64,000 nucleotides of DNA from Streptomyces sp. TG1A-8 (GTDB lineage Bacteria; Actinomycetota; Actinomycetes; Streptomycetales; Streptomycetaceae). The notes under the pieces are model-generated. The model ran no database searches. It was not told where the DNA came from and saw only the letters and a program-made list of their open reading frames with translations. A program made the position numbers and the translations under genes. The stretch lies in NCBI RefSeq assembly GCF_030499535.1, contig NZ_JASTLB010000004.1, positions 1 to 64,000 of the forward strand, read 5' to 3'. Positions 1-8,756 of this stretch are shown here, piece after piece (the first letter of the stretch is position 1; every line of letters begins with the position of its first letter).

Positions 1-371
1 CTTGCCGGTGCCGGAGTCGCCAATCAAGCAGAGTGGCTGGCTCTTCTTGATCCACTCGCAGCTGGCAAGCGTGTGGATGGTGGCCGGGTCGATGTTGGAG
101 TTGGCGTCGAAGTCGAATGCTCGCAGGGACTTCTCCCGCGGGAAGCCAGCGGCCTTGATCCGCCGTTCCGAGCGGCGCCGGGCCCGGTCGTCGCACTCGG
201 CCATCAGCAGCTCGGCGAGGAAGCCGCGGTAGGTCATCTGGTCCTTCACCGCCCGGTCGGCGATGCCGGGGAACTCGTTGCGGATGACGGAAGCTGCAGC
301 ATGCGGCAGGCGGTGTCGATGGCGGCGTCGGCGGCCTGCTCGGTCAAGCCTCGCTGGCGGGGCAGGGTCAC
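1..371 (-). pseudogene. istB: istB ATPase helper, partial and frameshifted
   Basis: IstB is the AAA+ ATPase that works with the IstA transposase in IS21 transposition. The expected start is the GTG at 369-371, overlapping the istA stop as GTGA, and reads V-T-L-P-R-Q-R-G as in family members. The frame breaks near 286-290, where one base is missing in the CTTCCGTCATCCGC stretch. Downstream, the correct IstB residues (IRNEFPDIADRAVKDQMTYRG, shown here only as IRNEF...MTYRG) continue in another frame. Walker A (GDSGTGK) lies at the window edge. The second copy at 30041-30834 has the same lesion. Translation could still begin downstream or at an upstream start inside istA, so loss of function is likely but not certain. 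Confidence 0.75.
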
Positions 372-2017
372 TGGGCTTCTCCCTCTTGGTGGGCGCCGCC
401 GCTGGCGCGACGACGTCGGAGCAACTGGTCATAGGGGGTCACCGACGGCAGGGGCCTGGTGTCCGGCGGGAGATGGGACAGCTTCCACTCGTGCAGGGAC
501 GTCACGTTCGCCGCCGGTGTGCCAGGCAGCGGCCGGCTTGCCAGGTCGGGTTCGGTCTCGGCCTGGGCTGCCTTGCGGGCCTCCAGGGCGACTGCGTCGG
601 CGGTCATCGCCCCGGCGCGCAGGGCTGCGGCCAGACCGGCGACGATGTGCTCGTGCGGCAGGTGCCGTCCCAGCAGCAGGACCTCGATCAGGGCCCGGGT
701 GCCGTCCCGCTCGCCGTGGACCTTCTGAGCCTGAGCCCACCAGGCGTCGTGGACGGGGGTGAACTTGCCTGCTGAGCGGGCTTGCTCGAGGGCGGTGGAG
801 CCGGGGAACGCGCCGGGCTTGCGGACCAGGACCTCCAGGTAATGATCCAGATCCAGGCGGACGGCGCCCTTGGCGATCAGCCTCTCGTGCCGGGCCACTT
901 CCACGTTCTGGTCGTAAACCACCAGGTGAGAAGCATGCAAGACGACCCGCACCCGCTTGCCGATCAACCGGATCGGCACCGAGTAGCGGTTTGTGCGGAC
1001 CGGGATCTGGCCGTAGCGGTCGACCCGCGGGGTGAACAGCCGGCCCGTCTCGAACGGCTCCTCGGGCAACGGCAGCAACAACGGCTGCTCGAGTGCGAAG
1101 CACTCCGCGACGGTCTTGGACCGGGCACCGATGCGGCGTGCGTCGTCCTGCCGGTCCCACAGCTCGACCATCTCGTTCAGCTCGGCGAGCGAGGCTACCT
1201 CGGGGACGGGAACGAAGTGGTTGCGGCGGAAGTAGCCGATCTGCCCCTCGACGCCGCCCTTCTCATGGGCGCCTTCGATGCCCGGACGGCAGTAGAAGCT
1301 CTCGATGCCGAAGTGCGACTTGAAGGCGATCCACCGGTCGGCCTCGACCCTGGCCCGGCTCAGTCCCAGCACCCGGGCGACGGCGGCTTTGAGGTTGTCG
1401 TAGCGGACCTTGCTCCGCGGGACGCCGCCCAGCGTCCGCAGCGCGTGGACATGGCCTTCGAAGAAGGCTTCCTGGCCGCAGGAGGCGAACACTCGGTGGA
1501 CGGCCTTACCCGAATACGAAAGGCGGAAGGAGAACAAGTAGCAGGTCACCAGCTCGCCGGCGAGGCGGATCGTCACGTCGCCGAAGTCAACTTCCGCCTC
1601 GTGCCCGGGCTGGTGGGTCTGCGGGACGAACGCCTCCAGCGGGGCCTTGCCGGACTCGACCAGGATCTCCGGCTTCCGGGCGGCAACGTAGTAGCGGACC
1701 ATCCCGTAGGAGACGTCCGCCCCGTGCTCGTCGACCAGGCGGTGAAAGATGCGGGTGACGGTGTGCCGCTGCTTGCGCGGAGCATCCAGGTCGGCGCGGA
1801 GGATGCCGTCGATCACCGGCTTGTACGGGTCCAGAGCGGTCGCCCGGGGCGGCAGCTTCTTCCGAGGCTCAGGCCAGGCCGAATCCAGTGCCTTGCGAAC
1901 CGTCCGCCACGTCACGCCGTGCTTGCGCTCGAGCTCTCGCATCGACATGCCGCCGCGATGGTCACGCCGGATCGCCGCGTACAGCTCGACCTTCGACAAC
2001 TGCGGCATGACCAGCAC
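368..2017 (-). CDS. istA: IS21-family transposase IstA
   Basis: This is a full-length IstA-type DDE transposase of 549 residues, the usual family size. An N-terminal helix-turn-helix is visible (MSMRELERKHGVTWRTVRKAL). The catalytic core shows D in EVDFGD, D in VRYDNLK and E in GGVEGQIGYFRRNHF. The longest frame starts at a GTG (2015-2017), but the ATG at 2006-2008 (MPQLSKVELY) is the more natural start. The stop overlaps the istB start. The gene looks intact, unlike istB, and shares most of its sequence with the truncated copy at 30831-31955. Confidence 0.93.
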   Translation of the reverse strand: MLVMPQLSKVELYAAIRRDHRGGMSMRELERKHGVTWRTVRKALDSAWPEPRKKLPPRATALDPYKPVIDGILRADLDAPRKQRHTVTRIFHRLVDEHGADVSYGMVRYYVAARKPEILVESGKAPLEAFVPQTHQPGHEAEVDFGDVTIRLAGELVTCYLFSFRLSYSGKAVHRVFASCGQEAFFEGHVHALRTLGGVPRSKVRYDNLKAAVARVLGLSRARVEADRWIAFKSHFGIESFYCRPGIEGAHEKGGVEGQIGYFRRNHFVPVPEVASLAELNEMVELWDRQDDARRIGARSKTVAECFALEQPLLLPLPEEPFETGRLFTPRVDRYGQIPVRTNRYSVPIRLIGKRVRVVLHASHLVVYDQNVEVARHERLIAKGAVRLDLDHYLEVLVRKPGAFPGSTALEQARSAGKFTPVHDAWWAQAQKVHGERDGTRALIEVLLLGRHLPHEHIVAGLAAALRAGAMTADAVALEARKAAQAETEPDLASRPLPGTPAANVTSLHEWKLSHLPPDTRPLPSVTPYDQLLRRRRASGGAHQEGEAQ

Positions 2018-2061
2018 CTTTCACCAGGAGCATCCCGATGCTGCCCTGGCAAGAGACCCGG

Positions 2062-2122
2062 TGCCTCCCAAACTCATCAACACCACCCGTCCGTGGAACG
2101 GGGCGCCTCCCAAACTCATCGA
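2062..2122. repeat. IS21 terminal direct repeats
   Basis: The motif GCCTCCCAAACTCATC occurs twice, starting near 2063 and 2105. Such internal repeats near the ends are the presumed transposase binding sites of IS21-family elements. A matching inverted copy marks the left end of the second IS21 element near 29490-29514. Confidence 0.7.
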
Positions 2123-2153
2123 CAAGCGACGTCACTACTGCTCGATAAAGCCA

Positions 2154-3533
2154 GTTACGGTCTTCGGTGTAACTTCCGATCATGGAAGTAGCACCTGATG
2201 AGCGACGTGACTGTCTCTGCCGAGGCGGTTGAAGAGGTCCGGCCGTCCGAGTTGTCGGCGGACGTGCTGGACGAGCAGTTGATCGGGCAGTTGGTCGACC
2301 GGGCCCGCGCGAGCGGGCTGCAGCTGACCGGTGAGGGCGGGCTGCTGCAGCAGCTGACCAAACGCGTGCTGGAGTCCGCTCTCGAAGGGGAGATCACCGA
2401 CCACCTCGGCTACGAGAAGCACGATCCGGCCGGTGCCGGCAGCGGCAACAGCCGCAACGGGGTCCGGTCCAAGACCGCGCTGACCGATGTCGGGCCGGTT
2501 CAGATCACGGTGCCGCGTGACCGCGAGGGAAGCTTCGAGCCGCAGATCGTCAAGAAGCGCCAGCGGCGGCTGACCGGTGTCGACGAGATGGTCCTGTCGC
2601 TGTCCGCGCGTGGTCTGACGCACGGTGACATCTCCGCCCACCTGGCCGAGGTCTACGGCGCGAGCGTGTCTAAGCAGACCATCTCGACCATCACCGACAA
2701 GGTCATGGACGGGATGGCCGAGTGGCAGAACCGCCCGCTGGACCCGGTCTATCCGGTGGTCTTCATCGACTGCGTGCACGTGAAGGTACGCGACGGGCAG
2801 GTGGCGAACCGGCCCATATACGTCGCACTCGCAGTCACGGTGGACGGCACCCGCGACATCCTCGGCCTGTGGGCCGGCGACGGCGGCGAGGGCGCCAAGT
2901 ACTGGCTCCAGGTCCTGACCGAGATCAAGAACCGCGGTGTCGAGGACGTGTGCATGGTCGTCTGCGACGGGCTCTAGGGCCTGCCCGACTCCATCTCGGC
3001 GGTCTGGCCCTAGGCGGTCACCCAGACCTGCGTCGTCCACCTGATCCGGGCGTCCTTCCGCTATGCGGGCCGCCAGGACTGGGACAAGATCTCCCGCGCG
3101 CTCAAGCCTGTCTACACGGCTCCGACCGCAGATGCGGCGGAAGACCGGTTCCTGGAGTTCCAGGAGGAGTGGGGCGCCAAATATCCGGCGATCGTGAGGC
3201 TTTGGGAGAACGCCTGGGCCGAGTTCGTACCGTTCCTCCAGTTCGACGCCGAGATCCGCCGTGTCGTCTGCACCACCAACGCGATCGAGTCGGTCAACGC
3301 TCGCATACGGAAAGCCGTCCGGGCCCGTGGGCACTTCCCGAACGAGGCCGCAGCCCTCAAATGCGTCTACATGGCCGTCATGAGCCTCGACCCCACCGGC
3401 CAGGGACGCAAACGCTGGACCATGCGCTGGAAGCCCGCCCTGCAGGCTTTCGACATCGCCTTCGACGGTCGACTCTCCGTCGGCCGCCGCTAAATCACAC
3501 CACCCGAGTTACACCGTTGGCTGGACAGACCCC
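2154..3533 (+). mobile_element. IS256-family element, copy A (left tip lost)
   Basis: This copy is almost identical to copy B at 10164-13840. Its right end (CGAGTTACACCGTTGGCTGG followed by ACAGACCC) is the inverted match of copy B's left end, which begins GGGTCTGT and includes CGGTGTAACT. Copy A lacks the outer GGGTCTGT at its left because the IS21 element abuts it. Only a handful of bases differ between the copies (for example near 2929 and 3148), so the duplication is recent. Confidence 0.85.
2198..3493 (+). pseudogene. IS256-family (Mutator-type) transposase with two in-frame amber codons
   Basis: The frame would encode about 431 residues, normal for IS256-family transposases. The first 259 codons include the family start region (LTGEGGLLQQLTKRVLESALEGE) in shortened form and the DDE Asp in VVFIDCVHVKVRDGQ. 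TAG codons interrupt the frame at 2975-2977 and 3011-3013, where homologues usually have Lys/Gln codons. The frame then continues to the normal C-terminus with the catalytic-Glu region TTNAIESVNARIRKAVRARG and stops at TAA. Copy B has the same two ambers. The element is either dead and moved in trans, or read through by suppression. Confidence 0.85.
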
Positions 3534-3608
3534 CTCCTGGTACTGCTCGGTTGGGATCGCAACCCCGAGCTACCAAGAGGCCCTGCCGCTATGCCCCGAC
3601 CACCGAGA

Positions 3609-3641
3609 GATCACCCGAACAGGAACCCTGTTCGGGTGATC
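3609..3641. terminator. Perfect 15-bp hairpin, terminator-like
   Basis: GATCACCCGAACAGG is followed by a 3-base loop (AAC) and its exact reverse complement. No clear T-run follows on either strand, so it could be a factor-assisted terminator or a relic of an element end. It lies in the 140-bp gap between the IS256 copy and the IS5-family copy, which holds no gene. Confidence 0.45.
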
Positions 3642-3674
3642 AAGCCTGCCGAACGGTAAGCGGATGGCGTCTAA

Positions 3675-4562
3675 GAACTCCTAACGAAATGATCTTCGAG
3701 GTGGTTGGATCACTACGGCAGCGATGATCTGGGGGTGCGAAGTGGCACGGCCGAAGCCGTGGGAAGTCGACGACGAGCTGTGGGCGGTGATCGAACCGCT
3801 GCTGCCCAAGGTCGAGCGTCGGGCCCGGCACCCAGGGCGCAAGCGGCATCCGGACCGGCTGGTGTTCCAGGGCATCCTGTTCGTCCTGCACACCGGGATC
3901 TCCTGGGAACACCTGCCGCAGGAACTCGGCTTCGGCTCGGGCATGACCTGCTGGCGACGCCTGGCCGAGTGGACCGGGGCCGGCGTGTGGCCCCGACTGC
4001 ACGAGGTCCTCCTTGCCAAGCTCCGCAGCGCGAACGCCCTGGACTTCTCCCGAGCGGCCGTCGACGGCTCCCACATCCGCGCGCTAAAGGGGGTCCCAAG
4101 ACCGGACGAAGCCCTGTTGACCGGGGCAGAACCGGCAGCAAGCACCACCTGATCACCGACGCCACCGGCATCCCGCTCGCCGCCACGCTGACCGGCGGCA
4201 ACCGCAACGACGTCACCCAGCTGATCCCTCTGCTGGAGGCGATACCGCCGGTGCGGGGCAAGCGAGGCCGGCCCCGACGCCGCCCGGACGTGGTGCTGGG
4301 CGACCGCGGCTACGACCACGACAAGTACCGCCGGCTCGTCCGGGACCTGGGCGTGAAGCCACTGATCGCCCGACGCGGCACCGAACACGGCTCCGGACTC
4401 GGCACCCAACGCTGGGTCGTGGAACGCGCATTCGCCCACCTGCACTGGTTCCGCCGTCTGCGGATCCGCTGGGAGATCCGCGACGACATCCACGAAGCCT
4501 TCCTCACCCTCGGATGCGCGCTCATCTGCTGGAGGCGCCTGACGTCATTGCGATAGGAGTTC
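3675..4562 (+). mobile_element. IS5-family element type 1, copy A (888 bp)
   Basis: Terminal inverted repeats begin GAACTCCTA and end TAGGAGTTC. TAA flanks both sides (3672-3674 and 4563-4565), matching the 3-bp target duplications of several IS5 subgroups. The length equals that of copy B once the nested IS701 element is removed (888 bp each), which confirms the ends. Confidence 0.88.
3724..4556 (+). CDS. IS5-family transposase, two overlapping frames joined by a -1 frameshift
   Basis: The first frame (3724-4152) encodes the N-terminal part: WEVDDELWAVIEPLLP, GISWEHLPQELGFG and the first catalytic Asp region AAVDGSHIRA. The C-terminal part (to TAG at 4554-4556) is in the -1 frame: GPKTGRSPVDRGRTGSK, LGDRGYDHDKYR (second Asp) and WVVERAFAHLHWFRRL (catalytic Glu). 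The frames meet at 4086-4092, A_AAG_GGG, a canonical X_XXY_YYZ slippery heptamer. Slippage gives ...ALKGGPKTGRSP..., the continuous family sequence. Programmed -1 frameshifting is known in IS5-family members with orfA/orfB, so the element is probably functional. The stop codon lies inside the right inverted repeat. Confidence 0.85.
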
Positions 4563-4565
4563 TAA

Positions 4566-4826
4566 GGACATATACAGAACCCCGCGCGGGATGCGGTGCG
4601 TTGGAGAGCGCTGACGACGCGGTCGCGGGCAGCGTCATCCTTGAGGCAGGTGCGGGCCCGGGCCAGCGGTGAGGGGTAGCAGGCGGGCCCCGGTCCCCGC
4701 CCGGGCAATGCCCTCATCTGTCAGCACCGCGCCGACGCGGAATCCGCGCCACGGGCGTTTCACCTGTGCGGAGTTGAGCAGGAGAATGCCCGGGCCGGAC
4801 TGCTCGACGTGCGGGACCACCGGATA
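4566..4826. other. Gap with no intact gene; possible coding remnant
   Basis: The 260 bp between the IS5 copy and the MFS gene hold no ORF with convincing start and coding features. The minus strand has an open stretch (4635-4820) with a protein-like segment (GILLLNSAQVKRPWRGFRVG) that continues in another frame, suggesting the decayed tail of a host gene. No homology could be assigned. Confidence 0.3.
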
Positions 4827-6056
4827 TCAGACTGGCGTTTCGCTGGGGTTGCGATCGACGAACTTGAACGCCGGGACCGCTGCGGCACACAGGATGAATA
4901 GCATAGCTGCGACAGCCCAACCGACTCCACCGAATTGGATGACGACGAAAGAGGCAATGAGAGGGCCCACAGCACGTTCCGCCGTGGCACTGAGACTGTA
5001 AACGGCGAGAAAGCGCGTCCTCTTGTCCTCAGGGGCCAATTCCACGGATATCCACCAACTGGCGGCAATGAATCTGGCCTCTCCAAGCGTCAGTATCGCG
5101 ACACCGAGGATCAGGCCCCCGCCCAGTAGCCAGCCCGAGAACAGCCAGAAAATTCCAATGACCGACGCTCCCCCAGCCAGCATGAATGCGGCCTGCACAA
5201 GGGCGCGGGACGCGACCTCTGTGGTCACGATGTCGCGAGACATCCTCGGCTGTGCGATAACTGTTATCGCCGTATTGACGAGAAGCACCAACCCGACGAG
5301 ACCTGCGGTGGCATCGTCCCGATCCGAGATTTGCAGCGGTATGGCCACCGTCAGCAGAGCATCCGACAGCAGGAAGAAAACCGACAGGGCAACGAAGGAA
5401 AGGTACCGCGGATTGGGCCACTCTCCGGAAAAAACGTTACGTCGCTTCATTACGGCCAAGGTGCCAGCGGTGTCCACCGGTTTCATCAGGATAGCCGCTA
5501 TGAAGAAAGAAAGTCCGTTCAACACCATGATCAACGGATAACCGAAATCCGGGTTGAGGAAGATGGCTACTGCCACGATGAGGGCACCCAAACCGACCCC
5601 GGCGTTCTGGAGCGAATACCGCCAGGCCATGATCTCGACGCGTTGATCAGAAGGAAGAACGGCGGCCAGAAGAGCTTGGGAGGCCGGATTGGAGAGGCGG
5701 TCCGCAATGGTGACGACGAGCGTCACTGCTATGAACAGGGGAACGGAGTCGGCCAATAGGTAAGAAGAGTACAGAAGTCCGCGAAATATATGGAGGACAA
5801 TAATGATCCGCTTGAGATCAAAGCGCTCCAGGAAGGCACTGAGGGGCACCGTGGTGACCAGCGTGACGAGCGCACAGACCGACAGCGTGAAGGCGACGGT
5901 GTCGTCTGGTATACGCAGGTGAGAGCTGAAATAGAGAACCGAGCCAGACATGAAGGCGCCAGTTCCCGTTGCGTTCACCAGCGCCGTTACCAACAGTGAC
6001 TTCACTGTTGTCGAGGCGGTCAGGACGGGGTGATTTCGAAACATAGTGGACTTCAT
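4827..6056 (-). CDS. MFS-type transporter, last gene of the small-peptide operon
   Basis: The 409-residue protein has about 12 hydrophobic segments and the general layout of MFS drug/peptide exporters. An Arg/Lys-bearing loop follows the second helix (FLERFDLKRIIIV) in the position of motif A. It starts at ATG (6054-6056) and follows the HTTM gene by 37 bp on the same strand, so it is probably co-transcribed. The likely role is export of, or immunity to, the product of the operon. Codon use is less GC-biased than in the flanking genes, consistent with transfer. The substrate is unknown. Confidence 0.8.
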   Translation of the reverse strand: MKSTMFRNHPVLTASTTVKSLLVTALVNATGTGAFMSGSVLYFSSHLRIPDDTVAFTLSVCALVTLVTTVPLSAFLERFDLKRIIIVLHIFRGLLYSSYLLADSVPLFIAVTLVVTIADRLSNPASQALLAAVLPSDQRVEIMAWRYSLQNAGVGLGALIVAVAIFLNPDFGYPLIMVLNGLSFFIAAILMKPVDTAGTLAVMKRRNVFSGEWPNPRYLSFVALSVFFLLSDALLTVAIPLQISDRDDATAGLVGLVLLVNTAITVIAQPRMSRDIVTTEVASRALVQAAFMLAGGASVIGIFWLFSGWLLGGGLILGVAILTLGEARFIAASWWISVELAPEDKRTRFLAVYSLSATAERAVGPLIASFVVIQFGGVGWAVAAMLFILCAAAVPAFKFVDRNPSETPV

Positions 6057-6093
6057 TCCCGGCGATGTGATGTGGAACGGCGAGTCGCCAGCC

Positions 6094-6993
6094 TTACGGC
6101 ATAAAACAGAAGTAGGTGGAAACTGTGGCTATGGAGAACGCCGTCAGCGTGCCAGGGAACAGAAAGGTGAACGCGGCATGCATGATCAGGCCGGCTGCGA
6201 GGGCGTACGGCCACAGCCACGGGGTCAGAACCGCGACAGGCAGGGCAGCCTCCAGAACAAGGACCGAGGTCATCACAAACCGAAGTATCTTGTCACCAGG
6301 CTCTACCTTCGAAACCCAAGAACGAAGCGTCGCCGGGTACCAACCGTCAAAGTGATGACGCTGCGACTGCTCGGCAAGGGTGTATCTCAACACCGACACG
6401 ACGACCGTTCCGGAAATGAAGGACGAGTTTGCCTTTCGGAATACACCACCGATGTAGAGAGCACTGATAGTCAAAGCCACTGCACTTTGACAAAAACGTG
6501 ATCCGTGCGCGGAGGCGATAACCTGCCAAGCAGACTGCGGGTCCCCTTCCATCAGGTGCATGAAGGGGTCCCACAGAGGAGGCAGCGACGGAGTGAATAT
6601 GAAACAGCACGCTAGCAGAGTAAAAAAGTTCACATGAAACTTGAAGTGGATGAATCCCTCGAAGGCGAAACAGAGAGCCAAACCCGCGGCTGACGTTTGG
6701 GGGATAACCCCGAGGAACAGCGCCAAAGAGAAGGCAAATCGCGCGATGATAAAGACTCGGTAGTGAATCGCCGTCGGCATTCTCTGTCGGTGCTTCAGGT
6801 GACGCGCGCGCAGCCTGAAGTAAAGGTAGGTTGTCGGCTCGTAGTAGCCGACATATTCGCGCTTGAACTCGATCGCGATCTTGATGAGGCAGGCAAGTGC
6901 GAACCCGGTCCTTGCCAGCCATAGGCCCCCGGCCGGGCCATCACCCACCAGAATGTCTATGAATTCCTCAGTCGACCACACGAGATTCCTCAA
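6094..6993 (-). CDS. HTTM-domain multi-pass membrane protein (SdpB/VKD-carboxylase-like)
   Basis: The 299-residue protein has about six to eight hydrophobic helices. It resembles HTTM (horizontally transferred transmembrane) proteins: an N-terminal helix with a basic/aromatic loop (KREYVGYYEPTTYLYFRLR), a mid region WDPFMHLMEGDPQ, and HFDGWYPATLRSW. The HTTM domain is found in SdpB, which helps mature the SdpC toxin of Bacillus, and is related to vitamin K-dependent gamma-carboxylases. The start at 6993 overlaps the upstream small membrane gene by 26 bp, so the pair is translationally linked, as with SdpA/SdpB. A role in processing or modifying the 26-residue peptide is inferred from context only. 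Confidence 0.6.
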   Translation of the reverse strand: MRNLVWSTEEFIDILVGDGPAGGLWLARTGFALACLIKIAIEFKREYVGYYEPTTYLYFRLRARHLKHRQRMPTAIHYRVFIIARFAFSLALFLGVIPQTSAAGLALCFAFEGFIHFKFHVNFFTLLACCFIFTPSLPPLWDPFMHLMEGDPQSAWQVIASAHGSRFCQSAVALTISALYIGGVFRKANSSFISGTVVVSVLRYTLAEQSQRHHFDGWYPATLRSWVSKVEPGDKILRFVMTSVLVLEAALPVAVLTPWLWPYALAAGLIMHAAFTFLFPGTLTAFSIATVSTYFCFMP

Positions 6994-7300
6994 CGATCAG
7001 CTGAAACGTTTTCATATCCTCACGTACGTCGACCGTTCCGCAGAGATCGTTCATACCGTGTACGCGGGCCAGGTAGTAGAGGAAGAGTCTTACTTCCTGG
7101 TTGCTCATGTTCAATTGGGTGTGCGGAAGGAAATCCCAGATATTCAGTTCCGCACCACTGCTGCGGCTATGGAGCGAGAAACTCGATGTCTTGACTCCGG
7201 CAAACATATGCCACGTGGCAAAACCCGGCTTCCTACGGGCAGAGCGCCAAATTAGCAGGCCGAGATAAGCTGCCAAGGTGAGAGCAGCAAGGTATGCCAT
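6968..7300 (-). CDS. Small single-pass membrane protein, SdpA-like by position
   Basis: The 110-residue protein has one N-terminal hydrophobic helix (residues 1-18) followed by an RSARRK anchor and a soluble C-terminal domain (FATWHMFAGVK...VREDMKTFQLIVEESRVVD). It overlaps the HTTM gene by 26 bp and follows the TPR gene by 38 bp. In sdp-type loci a small membrane-anchored SdpA precedes SdpB, and the size, topology and order match here. Direct sequence similarity to SdpA cannot be claimed from reading alone. Confidence 0.55.
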   Translation of the reverse strand: MAYLAALTLAAYLGLLIWRSARRKPGFATWHMFAGVKTSSFSLHSRSSGAELNIWDFLPHTQLNMSNQEVRLFLYYLARVHGMNDLCGTVDVREDMKTFQLIVEESRVVD

Positions 7301-7338
7301 GGTCGTGTCGGCTCCGAACGGCTACGTCTCGAGCGAGG

Positions 7339-8550
7339 TCAGGTGGCCTCGATGGCTGCAATACGTTGAGCAGGTGCTAAGCCCGTAGGCCACAGTTCGA
7401 GAGATTTCTTGTAACACTGGACAGCCTCTTGCGCCTCGCCCAGCCGCTCCCAGCAGCGGCCGGCATTGAACCAAGCGATACGTCCGAGCGGGACCTGGAA
7501 TCGCGCAGATGTCAAGTACGCTTGCAAAGCTCCGAGTTCGTCGCCATCTCTTCTCCGCAACTCGCCGACTTGAAGCCAGGCCTTGCTGTCGATGGGGTCG
7601 ATCTTGGAGACCATCTCCTCCATCAAGTCCCTACTTCTTGTCTTATTGCCGAGGGCAGCTTCGGTCCGGGAGGCCGATTCCACGGCAGGGTACATATTCT
7701 CGGTTGCCAAGATGCGGGTGCGGTCATCATGACCGACCAGTTCACGAGCAATACCGAGCCATCTGTCCAGATCGGCACGGAGGTCGTCGTGGCGGCCGTT
7801 GAGGAAGGGTTCGAAGGCAGCAGCTCGGTAAAATCTGCTCGTCGTCAGCGCCTTCTCGAAGTCATCCACATGCGGCAGAGCAACATAACGCTCTAGTGCC
7901 TCAGAACCTCGTCCATGCCACTTCGCCAGCTCTGGAAGTTGCTTCAACTGAGCGCTGGCAACAATGGCCAGGATGCACAGAGAGAGCCGAGTCCTAGCAT
8001 AAGTCACGTCCGAGCCGAGTTCGAGGTACAACCCCTCGAACTCTCGCTGGTAGTCGCGCCGACCCAGGTGAATTATGTGATTTATGAAGATACCGGTGTA
8101 GCGGGCGTAGGAGTATCCTGGCCCCGTACGGTCCGGAACGGCCTTCAGGAGGTCCCGGGCTTTCTCATGAAAGCCCAGGTATGAAATCGTTCTGGCCAGT
8201 AGGGCCAACTCCAGCGGATCCTCCGGCAGATCCACTACGTCATCGGCCAAGCGTCGTTTCGCAGGGCTGCCCGGAACTTCGATCCAGTCCTCAAAGTCTG
8301 CCTGAGCGGCGGCGTTGGGCAGGTCGGCCAGATCGACCGCCTTGGACAGTTCGGAGCGAAACGTGGTGATCATGGAGCGCTGCAGATAGGGGCTTGCGAA
8401 CCACGGCTCGGCCTTACGTGTATATGCATCCCAGGCCAAGCAGGGCGCGTGCGTGAAAATCGGAGCGTCTGTCGGCCTTTCTCCCATGTCCAGGTACGGA
8501 GCAAGATGACGCTCCAAGGAGAAGACAGACATGTCATCTGCGAGTGTCAC
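7339..8550 (-). CDS. TPR-repeat cytoplasmic protein
   Basis: The protein has about 403 residues and no signal peptide or membrane helices. The C-terminal half has helical pairs with TPR spacing (AWLQVGELRRRDGDELGALQAYL and WFNAGRCWERLGEAQEAVQCYKKSL). The start chosen is the GTG at 8548-8550, 6 bases after GGGAGAG, which is a good Shine-Dalgarno. An upstream TTG (8563-8565) would extend it by five codons but would place the Shine-Dalgarno inside the gene. It lies 70 bp downstream of the 26-codon ORF, with a hairpin between. TPR proteins in such loci often bind peptides or organise modification complexes; here that is inference. Confidence 0.75.
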   Translation of the reverse strand: MTLADDMSVFSLERHLAPYLDMGERPTDAPIFTHAPCLAWDAYTRKAEPWFASPYLQRSMITTFRSELSKAVDLADLPNAAAQADFEDWIEVPGSPAKRRLADDVVDLPEDPLELALLARTISYLGFHEKARDLLKAVPDRTGPGYSYARYTGIFINHIIHLGRRDYQREFEGLYLELGSDVTYARTRLSLCILAIVASAQLKQLPELAKWHGRGSEALERYVALPHVDDFEKALTTSRFYRAAAFEPFLNGRHDDLRADLDRWLGIARELVGHDDRTRILATENMYPAVESASRTEAALGNKTRSRDLMEEMVSKIDPIDSKAWLQVGELRRRDGDELGALQAYLTSARFQVPLGRIAWFNAGRCWERLGEAQEAVQCYKKSLELWPTGLAPAQRIAAIEAT

Positions 8551-8566
8551 TGTTTTCTCTCCCAAT

Positions 8567-8604
8567 AGATCGCCCCCTTGCCCGTGCAGGCGAGGGGGCG
8601 ATCT
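8567..8604 (-). terminator. Hairpin between the peptide ORF and the TPR gene (attenuator candidate)
   Basis: A 15-bp stem pairs AGATCGCCCCCTTGC with GCGAGGGGGCGATCT, with one G-T wobble and an 8-base loop. It lies after the stop of the 26-codon ORF and directly before the Shine-Dalgarno of the TPR gene. On the minus strand no U-run follows, so it may be a partial terminator or an mRNA-stabilising structure. This arrangement is common after RiPP precursor genes, where it keeps precursor mRNA in excess. Confidence 0.6.
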
Positions 8605-8620
8605 CTTATTTGTTCAGTTG

Positions 8621-8701
8621 TCAGTCAAGGTGAACGGGGGCACCCGCGATAACCGTGCCCTCGAGGTCCGTGTAGATGTCATCGTTCATCTGCTCAGCCA
8701 T
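8621..8701 (-). CDS. 26-residue peptide ORF, candidate precursor peptide
   Basis: The ORF is too short for routine gene calling. It begins ATG (8699-8701), preceded by ACGGAGG with a 5-base spacer, the strongest ribosome-binding site in this operon, and ends TGA at 8621-8623. The peptide starts MAEQMNDDIYTDLEGT, is acidic, and ends with the small/hydrophobic tail VIAGAPVHLD. It is the first gene after a promoter-like sequence, and a hairpin follows. Its position before TPR, SdpA-like, HTTM and exporter genes suggests a secreted or modified peptide. No family was recognised, and it could also be a leader peptide. Confidence 0.55.
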   Translation of the reverse strand: MAEQMNDDIYTDLEGTVIAGAPVHLD

Positions 8702-8756
8702 GACAACCTCCGTAAAATTCTTTCAGAAAACTTCCCCCGACTGGAGGAATGGAATG

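Larger units (their letters stand above)
1..2153 (-). mobile_element. IS21-family element, copy 1 (3' side cut by window)
   Basis: The element contains istA and the start of istB on the minus strand. Its 5' terminal region carries the short direct repeats typical of IS21 ends. The outer end is placed near 2153 because the sequence changes to IS256 sequence at about 2156, and the end reads TG...CA as in the family. It lies across the outermost bases of the IS256 copy to its right, so it probably inserted into that inverted repeat. The other end is outside the window. Confidence 0.8.

Noticed and set aside
782..2191. Long plus-strand open frame opposite istA
   Set aside because: It mirrors istA codon bias on the other strand; no protein family pattern, while istA is clearly real.
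2180..3334. 384-residue minus-strand frame opposite the IS256 transposase (also at 10195-11349)
   Set aside because: Shadow of the transposase. It is open in both copies only because the copies are identical.
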